A DNA stretch of 64,000 nucleotides from Smallanthus sonchifolius (lineage: Eukaryota > Streptophyta > Magnoliopsida > Asterales > Asteraceae). This document shows, in pieces, positions 20,401-32,318 of the stretch (positions within the stretch are counted from its first letter, which is position 1; every line of letters starts with the position of its first letter). Both the position numbers and the translations under genes were made by a program. Under the pieces are notes generated by a model. That model saw only the letters and a program-made list of their open reading frames with translations. It ran no database searches and had not been told where the DNA came from. The stretch is taken from NCBI GenBank assembly GCA_023525975.1, contig CM042028.1, positions 74,833,501 to 74,897,500 on the forward strand, written 5' to 3'.

Positions 20401-23400
20401 TAGGGTATTTATAGATTAAAACTAGGGTTCCTAACTTGTTCTCCAAGTTAGGCCCAAACCGTAGAGATAGGCCCATTAGGGCGGCTAACCCTAATTAGGG
20501 CCGGCCGCCTCTAAACGAGACTCCACACCTAACATAGTAGTCTGAGGAGATCAGCACTCTGTTAGATTAAATCATAAAATTAATTTCAGCTGCCTTGAAG
20601 GTGAAAAGCGGTGGAATATCATCTTTTTGTGTTGAATTTTGGCCAAGGTTGATATGATTCAAAAATGTCAAATTAATACATCTGAGTAACTAATAACTAT
20701 TATAAAACGAGTTGAGGGTTGTGGTATTTATGACATTCTGCGTTGACTTCAGTGTAGTAACTATCTAGTTAATAGGATTTTAGCATCTTATTGCACTGGT
20801 TTGGAAGCTAAGCTATTTTTTATGACTACTTTTAAACGGTTGTTATTTATGGTATTCAAACTTCTGAATGTGAATGGATATCATCTTTTTTGACCTTTTA
20901 GATGGCAAAGACCCAAAAGAATAAAGCAACTGCACATCACTTGGGATTACTGAAGGTACATGCATATATAAGTTATTTACTTCAAGTAAACTGCTTTTGG
21001 GTCCATTTTAATTCATATTAAGCAGAACTGAATTGATCAGCGGATTTGTGATTTCAGGCTAAGCTTGCAAAATTGAGAAGAGAGCTCCTCACACCTACTT
21101 CAAAGGGAGGTGGTGGTGCTGGTGAAGGTTTTGATGTTACAAAAAGTGGCGATGCAAGGGTTGGTCTTGTCGGATTCCCTTCTGTTGGGAAATCAACACT
21201 TTTAAATAAATTAACTGGCACTTTTTCTGAGGTACATATTTCATCGTTGGAAATTAGATGTTGATATATTTTAGATCTATTGTTGCACCACCCAAAATAT
21301 CAAGAACAACATTACCTAAACGAGTTACAAAACATGTAGTTTTAACAAAATTAGAAAGATACAAATTAAATAAGTTTTTAGCTTATGATATAACTGACTT
21401 AGTTGAAAATATGGTTATTGTTCAATTCTATGTTGTCAAAAGCCCACAAGGCGTGCGATTAGGCTCCCAGGCGCAACCCAACACAGTCTTGTCACATCGC
21501 TTCAAAAGCCCCATTTCAGGCGCATTTTCCGGCAAAGTTCAGGCCAAATTCCGGCTAAAAATCTTCTGAACAAGTCTGAAACAATTGCACTAGCCCTAAA
21601 TAAGCCTGGAATCAACCTAAAACTGCTTAAACTAGCCCAAAACAAGCCTAAAACATGTCTAAAATCCCTAAAAAAGGTATTTTTATACTATGCGACTCGC
21701 AAAAAAGATCTCTCTTTTTAAACGCTTTGCGCTGGGCTCCGGGCGAGGCCTATGCGCCTTGACAACATAGGTTCAACTTATATCTGGCATTCTAAACGCC
21801 TACTGTATCATGTTGTTTCCAGGTTGCTTCATATGAGTTTACTACTCTCACCTGTATTCCAGGCGTGATCACGTATCGAGGAGCTAAGATTCAGGTACTA
21901 CTTTTCTGCTTTACTTTCTTTTTCTTTAGGTGCATTTTAGAAAGGAGATATCATGTGTTCTAATATAAACCTTAAATAGCCTTGGATATTTCATAATTGT
22001 AGTCATCTTTTTACTAGCCATTGTTCTTTTACTGGAATCCAGATTAAATGATGGATATTTTGTAAAGTATTTGTTTCCTAATGCAGCCTTAAATGGCATA
22101 AATATTGTAATCCTATGTTCTATGATCTATTCAGGCTTATGTTGTTTTTAGTATTTATTATTTTTCTGTTTTGTTGGCAGTTATTGGATCTTCCTGGTAT
22201 TATTGAGGGTGCCAAGGATGGAAAGGGTAGAGGAAGGCAGGTAATCTGTGAACGGTTTTCTTTGCAATTGCTTGCTGTAATCCGATTCTTGCAGTTTTTT
22301 AAATAAAAACCAATATGTATTTTTAACATAAACCTTGTTGCTAGGACGATTAAAATAATTTTTTAAGTTTTGGACTATCATTATACATATGTTGGTAGGG
22401 GTTGGGATTTTTTTGTATGTGATTAATATAATCGGTTTATTAACTGAACGATAATCGTTCTTGCTGTCTAGGTTATCAGCACTGCCAGGACATGCAACTG
22501 TATTCTGATCGTGCTGGATGCAATAAAGCCAATAACCCACAAACGTCTGATTGAAAAAGAGCTTGAAGGGTTTGGCATTAGGTAAGTTTATAACCTATTA
22601 ATGTGTTCTTTGAATTGTTTTTTTTTTCACTTATTTCCTAATTTTGGAAAAAATTTAGAAGAGAGATGCTTTTATATCTTGTACTAGTAGAGGTGGGATA
22701 TCTTTTGTGTAATTTGGACCTCCCAAAACTAATTTGGAAAATGCATATATGCTATATTAATCTGATTATACTCTTGTAACCTTATTTTCCACGATTGTTT
22801 TATATTTAGTTTTTATATTGTTTCAGGTTAAATAAGGAGCCCCCAAATCTGACTTTCAGGAAAAAAGAGAAGGGTGGGATTAATTTTACATCAACAGTTG
22901 CTAATACACATCTGGACCTTGAAACAGTGAAGGCAATATGCAGCGAGTACAAAATACATAACGCTGACGTCACTCTTCGGTTTGATGCAACTGCTGATGA
23001 TCTTATTGATGTTATTGAAGGGAGTAGGATATATACTCCTTGCATCTATGTTGTCAACAAAATAGATCAGATTACACTTGAAGAGCTGGAAATATTGGAT
23101 AAACTTCCTCACTACTGCCCCGTTAGGTACTTATTTCAAGATACTTGTTATTGTTTGTTTCTTTTTCCATTGTGGCAAACCAAATTCCGTATGATGTGTT
23201 GATGTGGAACAAGCTACAAAGAGATCATATATGGATCACAATGCTGTAATCTCTTGTTTAATTTGTTCATGTAACTGCCTTTATTTTCTTTTCAAATGGG
23301 GTGGCAATTTCTGACACGACACCAAAATAATCATGTATTGGGTTGTTGTATCTAACCCGTTTATCTAACCCATTTAATTAAACAGGTTGACCCGCCAACC

Positions 23401-24458
23401 CATTTACGACCCGTTAAACCCATTTCTTACAACACTGCAATTTGTTTAACATGTTTACAATCCACCAATCCTTTTGACTCGTTTAGATAAATGGGTTAAA
23501 CAGGTTGTGTTCGGGTTATACGATTTAACTTTTAAGTTTGTCCGGGTTAGGTTGATGTCTTTGACACGAATAAATATATGGGTCGTATCCAGGTTTAATG
23601 ATCTAACCCACCAACTTGACACGTCTTACACCCCTATTTCTCATTGCGGTGGCATTTTTTTATTCATTTATGTGTTGTGTTGCAGTGCTCACTTGGAATG
23701 GAATCTTGACGGTCTACTAGAGATGATATGGGAATATCTGAATCTGACTCGTATTTACACAAAACCCAAAGGGATGAATCCAGACTATGATGACCCTGTA
23801 ATTCTTTCATCTAAAAAGAAAACTGTTGAGGATTTCTGCTTTAGAATCCACAAGGACATGCTTAAGCAATTTAAGTAGTAAGTGATTTATCTGAAACTGT
23901 AAAACAAGAAATTAATTACTGGTAGTAAGATCTCATATGAAGTTTTACATCTATTTTCAGTATGCCTGATTTCACAATATTTTCATACTTATATTTTGTC
24001 ATTGATCTCATACTTTAATACAGTGCACTGGTCTGGGGTTCTAGTGCAAAACACAAGCCACAAAGAGTTGGCAAGGTAAGCTATATGTCACAGGCTTATT
24101 TTCATATCCTTTCAAACTACAAATGAGTTCGAGTCAAAACAGGTAATTTGGTGCAGGTCGAAATGGGTTGGGTCATTTAGAAATGTTTTTGGTTCATTTC
24201 TCATATATAACTAGCATGTTATATGTGATTGCAAAGCTGTATTTGTACAATTTTTAATTTTTTTTGGCATAAAGCAATTTAGGAAGTTGTAAACATTAAA
24301 ATTTACCATGGGTGATTTTCTCTTTGTTTCATATGTCATCTACGAGATAGATTGTACTCGCGTTATACCTTGATGATGACGATTGTTAAAACTTCCATGA
24401 TTGGCAGGAACATGAGCTTGAAGATGAAGATGTTGTGCAGATCATAAAGAAAGTTTAA
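17460..24458 (+). CDS. DRG1: Developmentally regulated GTP-binding protein, DRG1 type, 10 exons
   Basis: DRG1 is an OBG-family GTPase of the cytosol that associates with ribosomes through a DFRP partner. Exons: 17460-17501, 20902-20955, 21058-21231, 21823-21894, 22181-22240, 22472-22581, 22827-23126, 23686-23877, 24024-24075, 24408-24458. All introns are GT-AG and the phases join, giving 368 residues, about the Arabidopsis length. Visible motifs: N-terminal helix (MATVMQKIKDIEDE), G1 GFPSVGKS at 71-78, switch region EFTTLT near 95-100, G3 DLPG at 117-120, NKID at 248-251, and a C-terminal TGS domain from about 295 (IYTKPKGMNPDYDDPVIL). All catalytic residues are present. The 5' UTR probably lies in 17345-17459. 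Intron 1 is 3.4 kb. Introns 1, 3 and 7 hold transposons. Confidence 0.96.
19165..19480. repeat. Tandem duplication in DRG1 intron 1
   Basis: ATAGAGCTTTTGTGTT, TATAAGGTCC and GAAGAAGGTGGTTTGTTTTA recur with a period of about 164 bp, with small deletions in the second unit. It is intronic and non-coding. Confidence 0.8.
20218..20534. mobile_element. Solo LTR in DRG1 intron 1
   Basis: It begins TGTTAGGAACAACG and ends CACACCTAACA, so the ends are the inverted repeat TGTTAGG/CCTAACA. The pentamer TAGTA flanks it on both sides (20213-20217 and 20535-20539). At 317 bp with no internal region it is a solo LTR. It contains ACGTGGTTCGGTCCCACTGG. Confidence 0.88.
21428..21770. mobile_element. hAT-type MITE in DRG1 intron 3
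   Basis: Inverted ends CTATGTTGTCAA(AA) and (reverse complement) CTATGTTGTCAAGG. Flanks are GTTCAATT and GTTCAACT, an 8-bp duplication with one change. It carries GC-rich arms (CAAGGCG, GGCGCATAGG). Confidence 0.82.
23298..23632. mobile_element. MITE-like element in DRG1 intron 7
   Basis: GGGGTGGCAATTTCTGACACG at the left faces GGGGTGTAAGACGTGTCAAG (reverse complement) at the right. Inside are many AACCCGTTTA and GGGTTAAACAGG words on both strands. No clear target duplication. Confidence 0.6.
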
Positions 24459-25138
24459 AAATAAAACCACCAAATCTACTACTCCATTTTTGGGTGTTAT
24501 AATCTGGAAGCAAGTATAGAAGCCTATCCATGTTACCAGTGTACTCAGACGGGTAAGAAGCAGTTAAGGTTTATCAATGGGTGGTTTTCTTAGATTAGTT
24601 TTTGTACTGGATTCTTATGTTTGTCTAAATATTAGGACAAAAAAAATCTTAAATTAAGAGGATTTATGTATGATTGTTTTAATATTTTGGTTTACAAGTA
24701 ATGTTTTTGGCACGATATTGAAAAGACAAGCGAGGTTGCATTTGAGGCAAGCCCGATTTGGGGACTGTTGTTTTAGGTCTAAAACTGTACATTTTTACCT
24801 TGTTTGAGGCAAACTCGATTTACCGGACCAAAACCCTAATACAAGTGTGCAAGAACGGTGTCAGTTCTGGTTCAAGGACCAGCCTGGGCTCCCAGGAAAA
24901 ACTATTTTTTTGAAAAAAATATTTTTAAATTTGACACAAATAATGTGTTGTATATTTATAATTTTCAAATATGAAAACCCTGAGTTTGCTTTCGGTACAC
25001 TGTAAGGTTTGGCAATCGCTCTAGACTAGACTTGACCGGACCAGCGGTTTCAGTTATGCTATTTAGTATTTTTAGGTTTTGGTTCACGTCAGTCTGGTCT
25101 AGTTTGGTTTGGTTTTCACATGAAGCACATCCCTGGTA
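24459..25138. other. DRG1 3' flank and repeats
   Basis: The 3' UTR probably extends over the first 200 bases. From 24720 the sequence is repeat-like (GGACCAGCCTGGGCTCCC, then GGTTTTGGTTCACG). No gene was seen. Confidence 0.4.
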
Positions 25139-26930
25139 TTGTTAATTATAGTATTGTGTATTGCTAGGTTTTATTTTAAATTTGGTTCTTGGGCCTATGA
25201 TAGGCTCTCCCTTGTATATATTGAGGGTTCCCTTCATTGTAATTATTCAGTTAAGTCGGATAATTTCAATCCAGTTTATATGGTATCACAGCCAAGGCTC
25301 AAGAGCCTAACCGTCACTTCGTAGAACTGAATCTTGTCCCTGTTCCTGTTCCAGTTTCAGATTGCTTCCCCTATTCCTGTTCCAGATTGCGTTCCTATTC
25401 TAGATTGTCGCCCCTGTACCTTTTCCAAATTTCGGCCCTAGTTCATGTTCCAGATCTGCAGTTCTTCACAAAATCTTTTTTCGGGCAACCTTTGCACCTC
25501 AACGCTACCACCAACGTTTTTAGAGTACCTAAGAAAACGCCAATTAACGCAAGTCCACGCATTGCCATACAGCCGCCGCTGCCCACTTGACCCACCAGTT
25601 TTCTGTCGGATTTTGACTGTACTGTTTTCGCTTCAGTCCGACTTCACCGCATGGTCCGCCACCGGAAAGTTGCCGCATACCGACAAAATCTGCATGCTGA
25701 CTGCCGGAATCGTCATGCGAGCCGCTTGTTTTTTGTCCCAGGCCGCCACTGTTCACTATTCTAGAACCGTCGCCACTCCGGTCCGTTCCAGTTTGATACC
25801 ATCGTTCGCCAACCATCGCTGACCTGATTGCCGTCCTAGGTTGAGCTGCTGCCGATAGTTTCCCAGTTTCAAATTTCAAGTTTTCTTGTTTCTTGCTCCA
25901 TAAACACCACTGTCTAGGTTCGTTATTCTGTTCGATGTTTCTGTCCAGTTCTGCCAGCGTCACCCATTTACAGTTTTGACTTTTGATTACTGACCTGGTT
26001 ATGTTCGAGATCAATTTCAAATTCGAGTCCCGGTTCTTGTTTCCAGTTTTGTTCATGTCCAGTCCTTGATTCCGGTTCTGTCCCATGATGATTGTTTTGG
26101 TTCTAGCCTACGTGCCCCTGTTTCAGTTGTAATTTCACCTGATGCGCGCCGCCACAAATTCGAGTTCTTGATTTTGATTCTTGTTCCAGTTTGTTGTAAT
26201 TTCTTCTTGCAATCTTTGTTCGTGTTTCATGTTGAGTCCTTGGTCATGTCCCAAGTGTAGGGCAGTAAACAAGCCGAACAGAATAGAACGAAGCCTTGTT
26301 CATGTTCGTCGTTTAGAATTGAACTTGTTCACGAACGGTTCATGAACACTAACCGAACGAAATTTCATGTCCGTGTTCGTTCGTTAAGGAAATGGATTTG
26401 TTCACGTTCGTTCGTTGACTTTTTAAACAAACACAAATGGACACATGCAAACACAGAGATAACATGCTAGATTGAAAATTAAAAACAATATTGTTAATCC
26501 TAAACATTAGACACAACCATCCAAAAGAAAATCAAGTTTAAGTACTTAGACATAATTATCTTAAAATATTTTACATATTACATAACCATAATTATCAAAA
26601 AAAATGTTTAAAAGGTCTAATGAGTAATCAAATAAAAATATAAAAAGTTCAAATAAAATTTTAGTATAAAAAAAGATCTTAGATGAACGACATAAGCAAT
26701 CGAATATGAACGAACTTAAACGAACGAAAGTTCACGAACAAGACCTTTTGTTGTTCGTTCGTTTAACTAATCGAATGTAATTCGTTGTTCATGTTCGTTC
26801 ATTTATTAAGCGAACGAACATACACGAACTTCCCGTCGAACGGTTCACGAACTGTTCACTGAACGTTCGGTTCATGTAGACCCTACCCAAGTGTTCTTTC
26901 CAATCCTTAGTTCAAGGTCCAAGATTCCAG
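25139..26930 (+). mobile_element. Decayed LTR-element leader region
   Basis: TGGTATCACAGCC at 25281-25293 resembles an initiator-Met tRNA primer site with one change. A short LTR-like sequence starting TGTTAATTATAG near 25139 precedes it. Downstream is a C/T-rich leader with repeated TGTTCCTGTTCCAG and GTTCATGTCC words. The same composition resumes after the hAT element at 26258-26885. No gag or pol was found, so it is a truncated or non-autonomous copy. Confidence 0.45.
26258..26885. mobile_element. hAT-type MITE, 628 bp, with 8-bp target duplication
   Basis: The ends are TAGGG(C/T) and the octamer CCCAAGTG flanks both sides (26250-26257 and 26886-26893). Subterminal regions carry many GTTCGTTCG and CGAACGAAC copies in opposite directions, typical of hAT transposase-binding clusters. 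Confidence 0.88.
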
Positions 26931-27506
26931 TATATTTTATCATTAGGTGAAATAACATGATTAATGATGTTCAAGAGAGCTAGCCATATTTTTTGATTTT
27001 ATTTGTAACAAGTTGGGAATGATTACAGTATATCTTATACACTGTTAGCTCGAAGTCTGGGCATAAGCTGTTTTGGATTCTGGGTTTGAAATATTTGAAA
27101 TGATAACAAAATATTTTACTCTTGTAAATATGTTTTGCGGGGGTATTTTGGTCCATACAATCTCAACATTCATTATTTTGTTTTTATTTCTATTTGATAT
27201 ACAAATTCTGTCAATATCAATACCAACTTTTTTTGGTCAAGATAGTTCAGCCAACTTTCCATCAAAGTTCAACTCCTGGGTCTAAAGGTGGGTGTTTACT
27301 ATTTAACACCATGTGGTATTAAAATATTATCAATTTATCTTATGTTAATATTTGTTTCTTACACTATTTTAGGACTCTAAGCAGGGTGTAAACGACGTGA
27401 TCGTGATGTATTTGAGATTGACTTATTAAAAGCTCTTGAACAAATCTTAACCCTAAGTTACAACACAATTAATAAAAACTCGAGCTCAAGTTTAATTATG
27501 CTCGAG
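26931..27506. other. Intergenic, nothing recognised
   Basis: AT-rich DNA without a supported gene. A short frame near 27073-27285 has no family features. Confidence 0.4.
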
Positions 27507-27514
27507 CCGATAAG

Positions 27515-27847
27515 CAGAGGTGGCTCAGTGGCATGTGCCGCCGGCCCGTCGCGCGGGGCACGTAATTTCGAGGGGCGTAAAATTTTTAAAATTTATATAA
27601 TATATATATTATATATAAAGTTATATTTTATAAAAAACTATAAAGTTTAAACCCATTAAACTATAAAATTTTTATAAAAAACTATAAGTTTAAACCCAAT
27701 ATTTTTATTTTGTTTATCTTTTTATTACATTTATTTCTATATAATCGGATTTTTTTATATGATTAATTTTTTTTAAATATAAGTTCATATTCTATGGGTC
27801 TTTCTCTGTAGTCGCGTTGAGCATTTAAAATTTCGGAGACGCCTCTG
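27515..27847. mobile_element. hAT-type MITE, 333 bp
   Basis: Inverted ends CAGAGGTGGCTC and (reverse complement) CAGAGGCGTCTC. The flanks CCGATAAG (27507-27514) and CCGATATG (27848-27855) are an 8-bp duplication with one change. Confidence 0.82.
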
Positions 27848-27855
27848 CCGATATG

Positions 27856-28369
27856 CATGTTGTTTATATAAATATACAAACAACAACCATACCTAGCAAA
27901 ATCCCACCAATAGCAAAACTATTGGTAGGGTCAAGGAATGATGAGATGTAGGCAAGCCATACTCATATCTTATAGCATAGAGATGTTGCTTCCAATGAGG
28001 CCCTCGGCTCCAAAACCTTTGTTAGGATCTGAAAAAGTATATTAGTACCATAGCGTTCCTCAAATTGCATTTACACTGCAAACAATAAAAGCTCTGATAA
28101 AAATAGTATTAATAAAGCCATGAAAAGGTGTTAGTTTATATAAATATAATAAAATTCATATAATTACATAACAAATACTATTATATAAATTTATGATAAA
28201 GCTAGATTATATATATATATATATATATAAATTATTAAATAATAAATGAACCAAATCGATTTTAAGTTTAGAAATATAGCTCAAAATAAATCAAGCCTGA
28301 ACTCAAAATGAATCGAACTTGAGCTCGAACTCCGAGCTCAAAGTTGAATATCTAAAAGATACATAGTAA
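27856..28369. other. Intergenic, AT-rich
   Basis: It contains a TA microsatellite (28211-28228) and GAGCTCGAACTCCGAGCTC near 28322. No gene was seen. Confidence 0.4.
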
Positions 28370-29825
28370 AAGTTGGGTTGCATGGGATCGTGTAATCTTG
28401 CCAAAATTAATTGGGGTGGTGGGGGGGGGGGTGTTTAGGTTTGGGATCACTCCACTCCACTAATGTTAGTCTTTTGGCAAAGTGGTGGTGGAGGTTCGCA
28501 ACCGAAAGCGGTAGAATGTGGAAAGAAGTGGTGAGTGCTACACATCACAAGAAATCTGATGACTTGTTTTTACCGGTCTGAAATAATCTTAGTAGTGCAT
28601 GGAAGAATATTTGCAATATTGGCCCTCTCTTGCAATCCCATAATGTAAACTTAGATCGCATGATAGTCGGGAAAGTGGGGAGAGGAGACAACTTCAGATC
28701 CTGGCTTGATCGATGGGTAGGGTCCAACCCTCTTTGTACCTGTTTTCCTGTGATTTTTGATCTTGAGACTGAAAAAGACTGTAAAGTAAATGAAAGGTAC
28801 ATGGTCGCTAATAATGGAATTGGGTGGAACTGGTAATGAAAGAAGCCTCTAGCTACCGCAGGTGAATTAGATGAATTGCAAAGATGTCAACATGTTATTT
28901 GCCAAATCACCCTCACAAACTTGGAGAATAGTTGGGGCTGGGATGGGGATAACCAAGGTGAATTCACATTGGGTTTTATCAAGGATAGACTAATCACCAC
29001 ATCTTCACATGAAGGTATGTTTAATTTTCAATGGATTAATTGGGTCCCTCTAAAAATAAATATACATGCTTGGCGATCCGAAATGGAAAGAATTCCCACT
29101 TTTGGTGCTCTTATGCAAATTATGTGGTGTCGAGATTGAATCGGCCGAACATCTATTTGTGTCGTGTGAAATTGCAAATGCAATATGGGTGATAATATCA
29201 CAATGGTGCAAAAATGCAATCAAGGATAGACTAATCACCACATCTCCACTAGAAGGTATGTTTAATTTTCAATGGAATAATTGGGTCCCTCTAAAAATAA
29301 ATATACATGCTTGGCGATCCGAAATGGAAAGAATTCCCACTTTTGGTGCTCTTATACAAATTATGTGGTGTCGAGATTGAATCGGACGAACATCTATTTG
29401 TGTTGTGTGAAATTGCAAATGCAATATGGGTGATAATATCACAATGGTGCAAACCCCCCCCCCCCCCCTTTTCGCTTTCTCGTTCAAGGACATACTACAA
29501 ATTCTTAACTATGGAGTGGAGGAGTCTCGGAAAAAAAAACTTTAAATGCAGTGATTTTATCGACTGCTTGGGTATTATGACGGGCAAGAAATGAGGCGGT
29601 TTGATAACAAAAGAACTCAAATTTTCAAACTTTTGGACGACATTAAGGCGATAAGTTATCTTTGGGTTAAAAACCGATCTAGATTGGAGAATTTGGAGTG
29701 GTCCAATTGGTATATGTTTAACTTTTAATCTTTTTTTGTACTTGGTATTTTGCCGTCTCTAACTTCTTGCTAGTGTTTGACTTTTTTATATAATATCTTC
29801 AGCCGTTCAAAAAAAAAGTAAAAGT
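28370..29825 (+). pseudogene. LINE (L1-type) 3' fragment with internal tandem duplication
   Basis: Broken frames encode the C-terminal part of a plant L1 polyprotein. Near 28450 there is a leucine- and tryptophan-rich stretch after the RT domain. Near 28680 comes GDNFRSWLDRWVG, and then the zinc-binding segment (W-x-L-K-I-N-x-x-A-W, then C-x-x-C-G-V-E-x-E-S-x-x-H-L-F). It is shifted and stopped many times. The zinc-binding part occurs twice, at 28980-29220 and 29221-29454 (period 241 bp). A run of 15 C follows at 29453-29467. The 3' tail ends in an A run near 29808-29825. Confidence 0.82.
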
Positions 29826-30647
29826 GCTCACACCAATTGTTTTTATCATGGGCGGCTCTAAAGGCTCTTCATTGGGGGTGAGGCACCCGCATATTAATAT
29901 CAATACTAGAGAATTATTTATATGTTTTGAGATAAATATATCACAACATGCACTCTATAAAATTTGAGCCCTCAACATTTTAGTTGTGTAGTACACTACT
30001 TAACCGCATCTTCTGTATGATCAACAATCCGAGAGAGCTATTCCAAAAAAACCGAGAGAGGAGTGGCGAAAGGAGGCACATGGAAGCTCATGCAGTGTGG
30101 GAGAGAGGGGGTGGGGGAATGGAGGGAGAGAGGAGTGGGGCAATCTAAAGTAAATTAGAGACAAATTTTATGTCCGGTTTTTTAGTTCAAGTATGGTTAT
30201 AGATTAAACCTTATAGTTTGACTTGAATTTTAAATAACTTTAGATAAACATTTCATATCATGTATTAATTATAACTAGTTAATTTGAGTAGTTAAGTAAT
30301 GAACTAAAAAGTTACAAACTAAATCTTCTAGTTTGATTTAGATAAGCATTTCATATAATGTATTAATTATAACTAGTTAAATTAAGTAGTTAAGTAATTT
30401 GTTATATTGTTAGATTAGTTAATTGATTTATAAGTGTGTTTTATTTTCTTATTTTTGGCCGATAAGTGTCTCTCGTTTTCTTATTTTTGATTTAGTATTG
30501 TGTTTAAACAATTATTTCTTGTTTAGCTAAACTACAAAAGTTCAAACAAGATTAGTTGTTTTCTTTTATTTTGGAGTCCCGATTTGCATCGAGTTTTATT
30601 AATAGAAAGCTTAATGACGAATTGCATGTGGCTCTATATATATTCAA
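29826..30647. other. Intergenic with purine-rich and duplicated stretches
   Basis: A purine-rich GA tract lies at 30040-30140. TTTCATATCATGTATTAATTA and AACTAGTTAA recur with a period of about 113 bp between 30200 and 30410. No gene was seen. Confidence 0.45.
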
Positions 30648-30830
30648 CTAGCAGACGTAACCCCGTGTGTTGCGGTGGGGGTGGTGATGCGATGCTAAAT
30701 TTGTAAAGCTCAGTTTTTATGTGTAGACGTAGATAAAAATTTTGTAACCTCAAAAACTCATGTAAGAATTGTGTGAATAAAAAAAAGAAAAAAATGTAAA
30801 AGTGTAGGGTATAAAGGATAAATGTAGTTA
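30648..30830 (-). mobile_element. Helitron 3' end
   Basis: Read on the minus strand, CACCGCAACACACGGGG can form a hairpin and is followed by TTACGTCTGCTAG, ending with CTAG before a T. This is the terminal arrangement of Helitrons. I could not find the matching 5' end, so the right border is arbitrary. Confidence 0.5.
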
Positions 30831-30999
30831 AACCTGAGGGGCCCATATTGTAACTTTGGAGGTGATATATTTATAACTTCAAAAACTCATGTAAGAATTG
30901 TGTTGAAGTGGCTTGTACATAGTGCCTCAAGCACTTGTTATACACATACAAATTTATATATGTGTATTTTTATGAACGATAACTCCCGATGGTTGGATG

Positions 31000-31668
31000 A
31001 TAAATTGATGCAGGGATGAGATGAGTCAGTGATGTGGCTGAATTGGATACTCATTACTATTCGTGGCTTTGTTTGGAGGCTGTTTCAATATAGATTACCG
31101 GTGGCGGTGGCGCTAAAGGATCGGGGAGTACCTATCCCTTCCACCTACTGCTCTTTATGCCTTTTGGAGGAAAAAGATGAAAATCATACTTTTATTCATT
31201 GCCCGATGGCTAGAAGGACTTGGAGTATAATATCAACTTGGATGAAGTTAGACATCTCATTGCGGTCGACTGTTACGGAAATTGCAATGCTTATAAAGGA
31301 CTCACTTGGGTTAGGTAAGCTAAAAAAGCTTCAAGCTCTAATTGGATATGACACGTTTTAAGTAATATGGAAAGCAAGAAATAGGTGTCTATTCTCAAAT
31401 TCAAGAACATCGGTGGAGAACATGGTGGAAGATATTAAAGTCCTAACTTTTAAATGACTCGAAACAAGGGGGTCGAAATCAAACTGTAACTGGGAGAATT
31501 GGACTGCCAATCCTTTATCGGGTATTGGCTAATTGTGGGCTAGTCTCTTAGTTTGATTTATGTATATTTTGGTGTTGTGACCCCTTTGGGCGGGTGTTGT
31601 AATTGAGGTTTTTGTTAGTTCCCTGCTAGCTTTTCTATGAAAATTCTTATTGTGGTTGTTAAAAAAAA
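31000..31668 (+). pseudogene. LINE 3' fragment (zinc-binding domain and tail)
   Basis: The frame 31029-31361 encodes FVWRLFQYRLPVAVAL, then C-x-x-C, H-x-F-x-x-C-P and A-R-x-x-W, the RT-associated zinc-binding domain of plant L1 elements. A stop precedes VIWKARNR. The tail (GGGCGGGTGTTGTAATT...) ends in an A run near 31660. The 5' part is missing. Confidence 0.8.
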
Positions 31669-31825
31669 GTAATTACACTTAATTGGTAATTGTATAAATT
31701 AGTGTGAAATGAGCATTTAGTAATTGCACTTAATTGGTAATTGTATATATTAATTAGGGAAGAACAATCAATTTGGCCCAAAATCCATTCACGTATAGTT
31801 GAATGTTATGGCAATGCTGGAAGCT
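31669..31825. repeat. Short duplicated stretch
   Basis: ACTTAATTGGTAATTGTAT occurs at about 31677 and again at about 31727. Non-coding. Confidence 0.6.
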
Positions 31826-32318
31826 AGGGGTGTAAAAAACCGTTAAAATCGTCTAAATAGCTCGAACCGAGAAAAATCGGCTAATTTGGTCTGGTTTGGG
31901 AGTGAACTAGTTCTGTTTACGGTTTGGAAAACTGGTTTTTATGGTCCGGTTTACTGTTTTTGGTTTGGAACCGGCCACCAAACAGAACCGTCTGAAATAT
32001 TAAAAAGATAATTTTTTAATCTATATAATTTTAATAAAAATAAAATAATTGTTTCTAGTATATATTTTTTTTTGAAATGCGACTTTCTTAAACCCCTACT
32101 CCCTTCGGGAGCAACCCGGGTGTTCCTGTGAGTCATGCATGTCTTTCCCAATGGGTTGTAACCGTAGCGGACTCGATTGGTCTGGTTTGGGAGTGAACTA
32201 GTTCGGTTTACGGTTTGGAAAACCGTTTTTTATGGTTCGGTTTACGGTTTTTGGTTTGGAACCGGCCACCAAACAGAACCGTCTTAAATATTGAAAAGAT
32301 AATTTTTTAATCTATATA
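31826..32318. repeat. MITE plus SINE segment, first unit and start of second unit of a 290-bp tandem duplication
   Basis: It starts with TAGGGGTGTAAAAAACCG, a hAT-like end. GGTCTGGTTTGGGAGTGAAC, AACCGGCCACCAAACAG and a truncated SINE tail (32063-32170) form a unit beginning near 31887. The unit begins again near 32177. The second unit is cut at 32318 by the element 32319-33001 and resumes at 33004. Confidence 0.8.

Noticed and set aside
21258..21569. 103-residue frame in DRG1 intron 3
   Set aside because: It overlaps the start of a MITE and is not joined to the DRG1 exons in any phase-correct way.
25544..26086. 180-residue minus-strand frame
   Set aside because: It runs antisense through the C/T-rich leader of a decayed LTR element and has no known domain.
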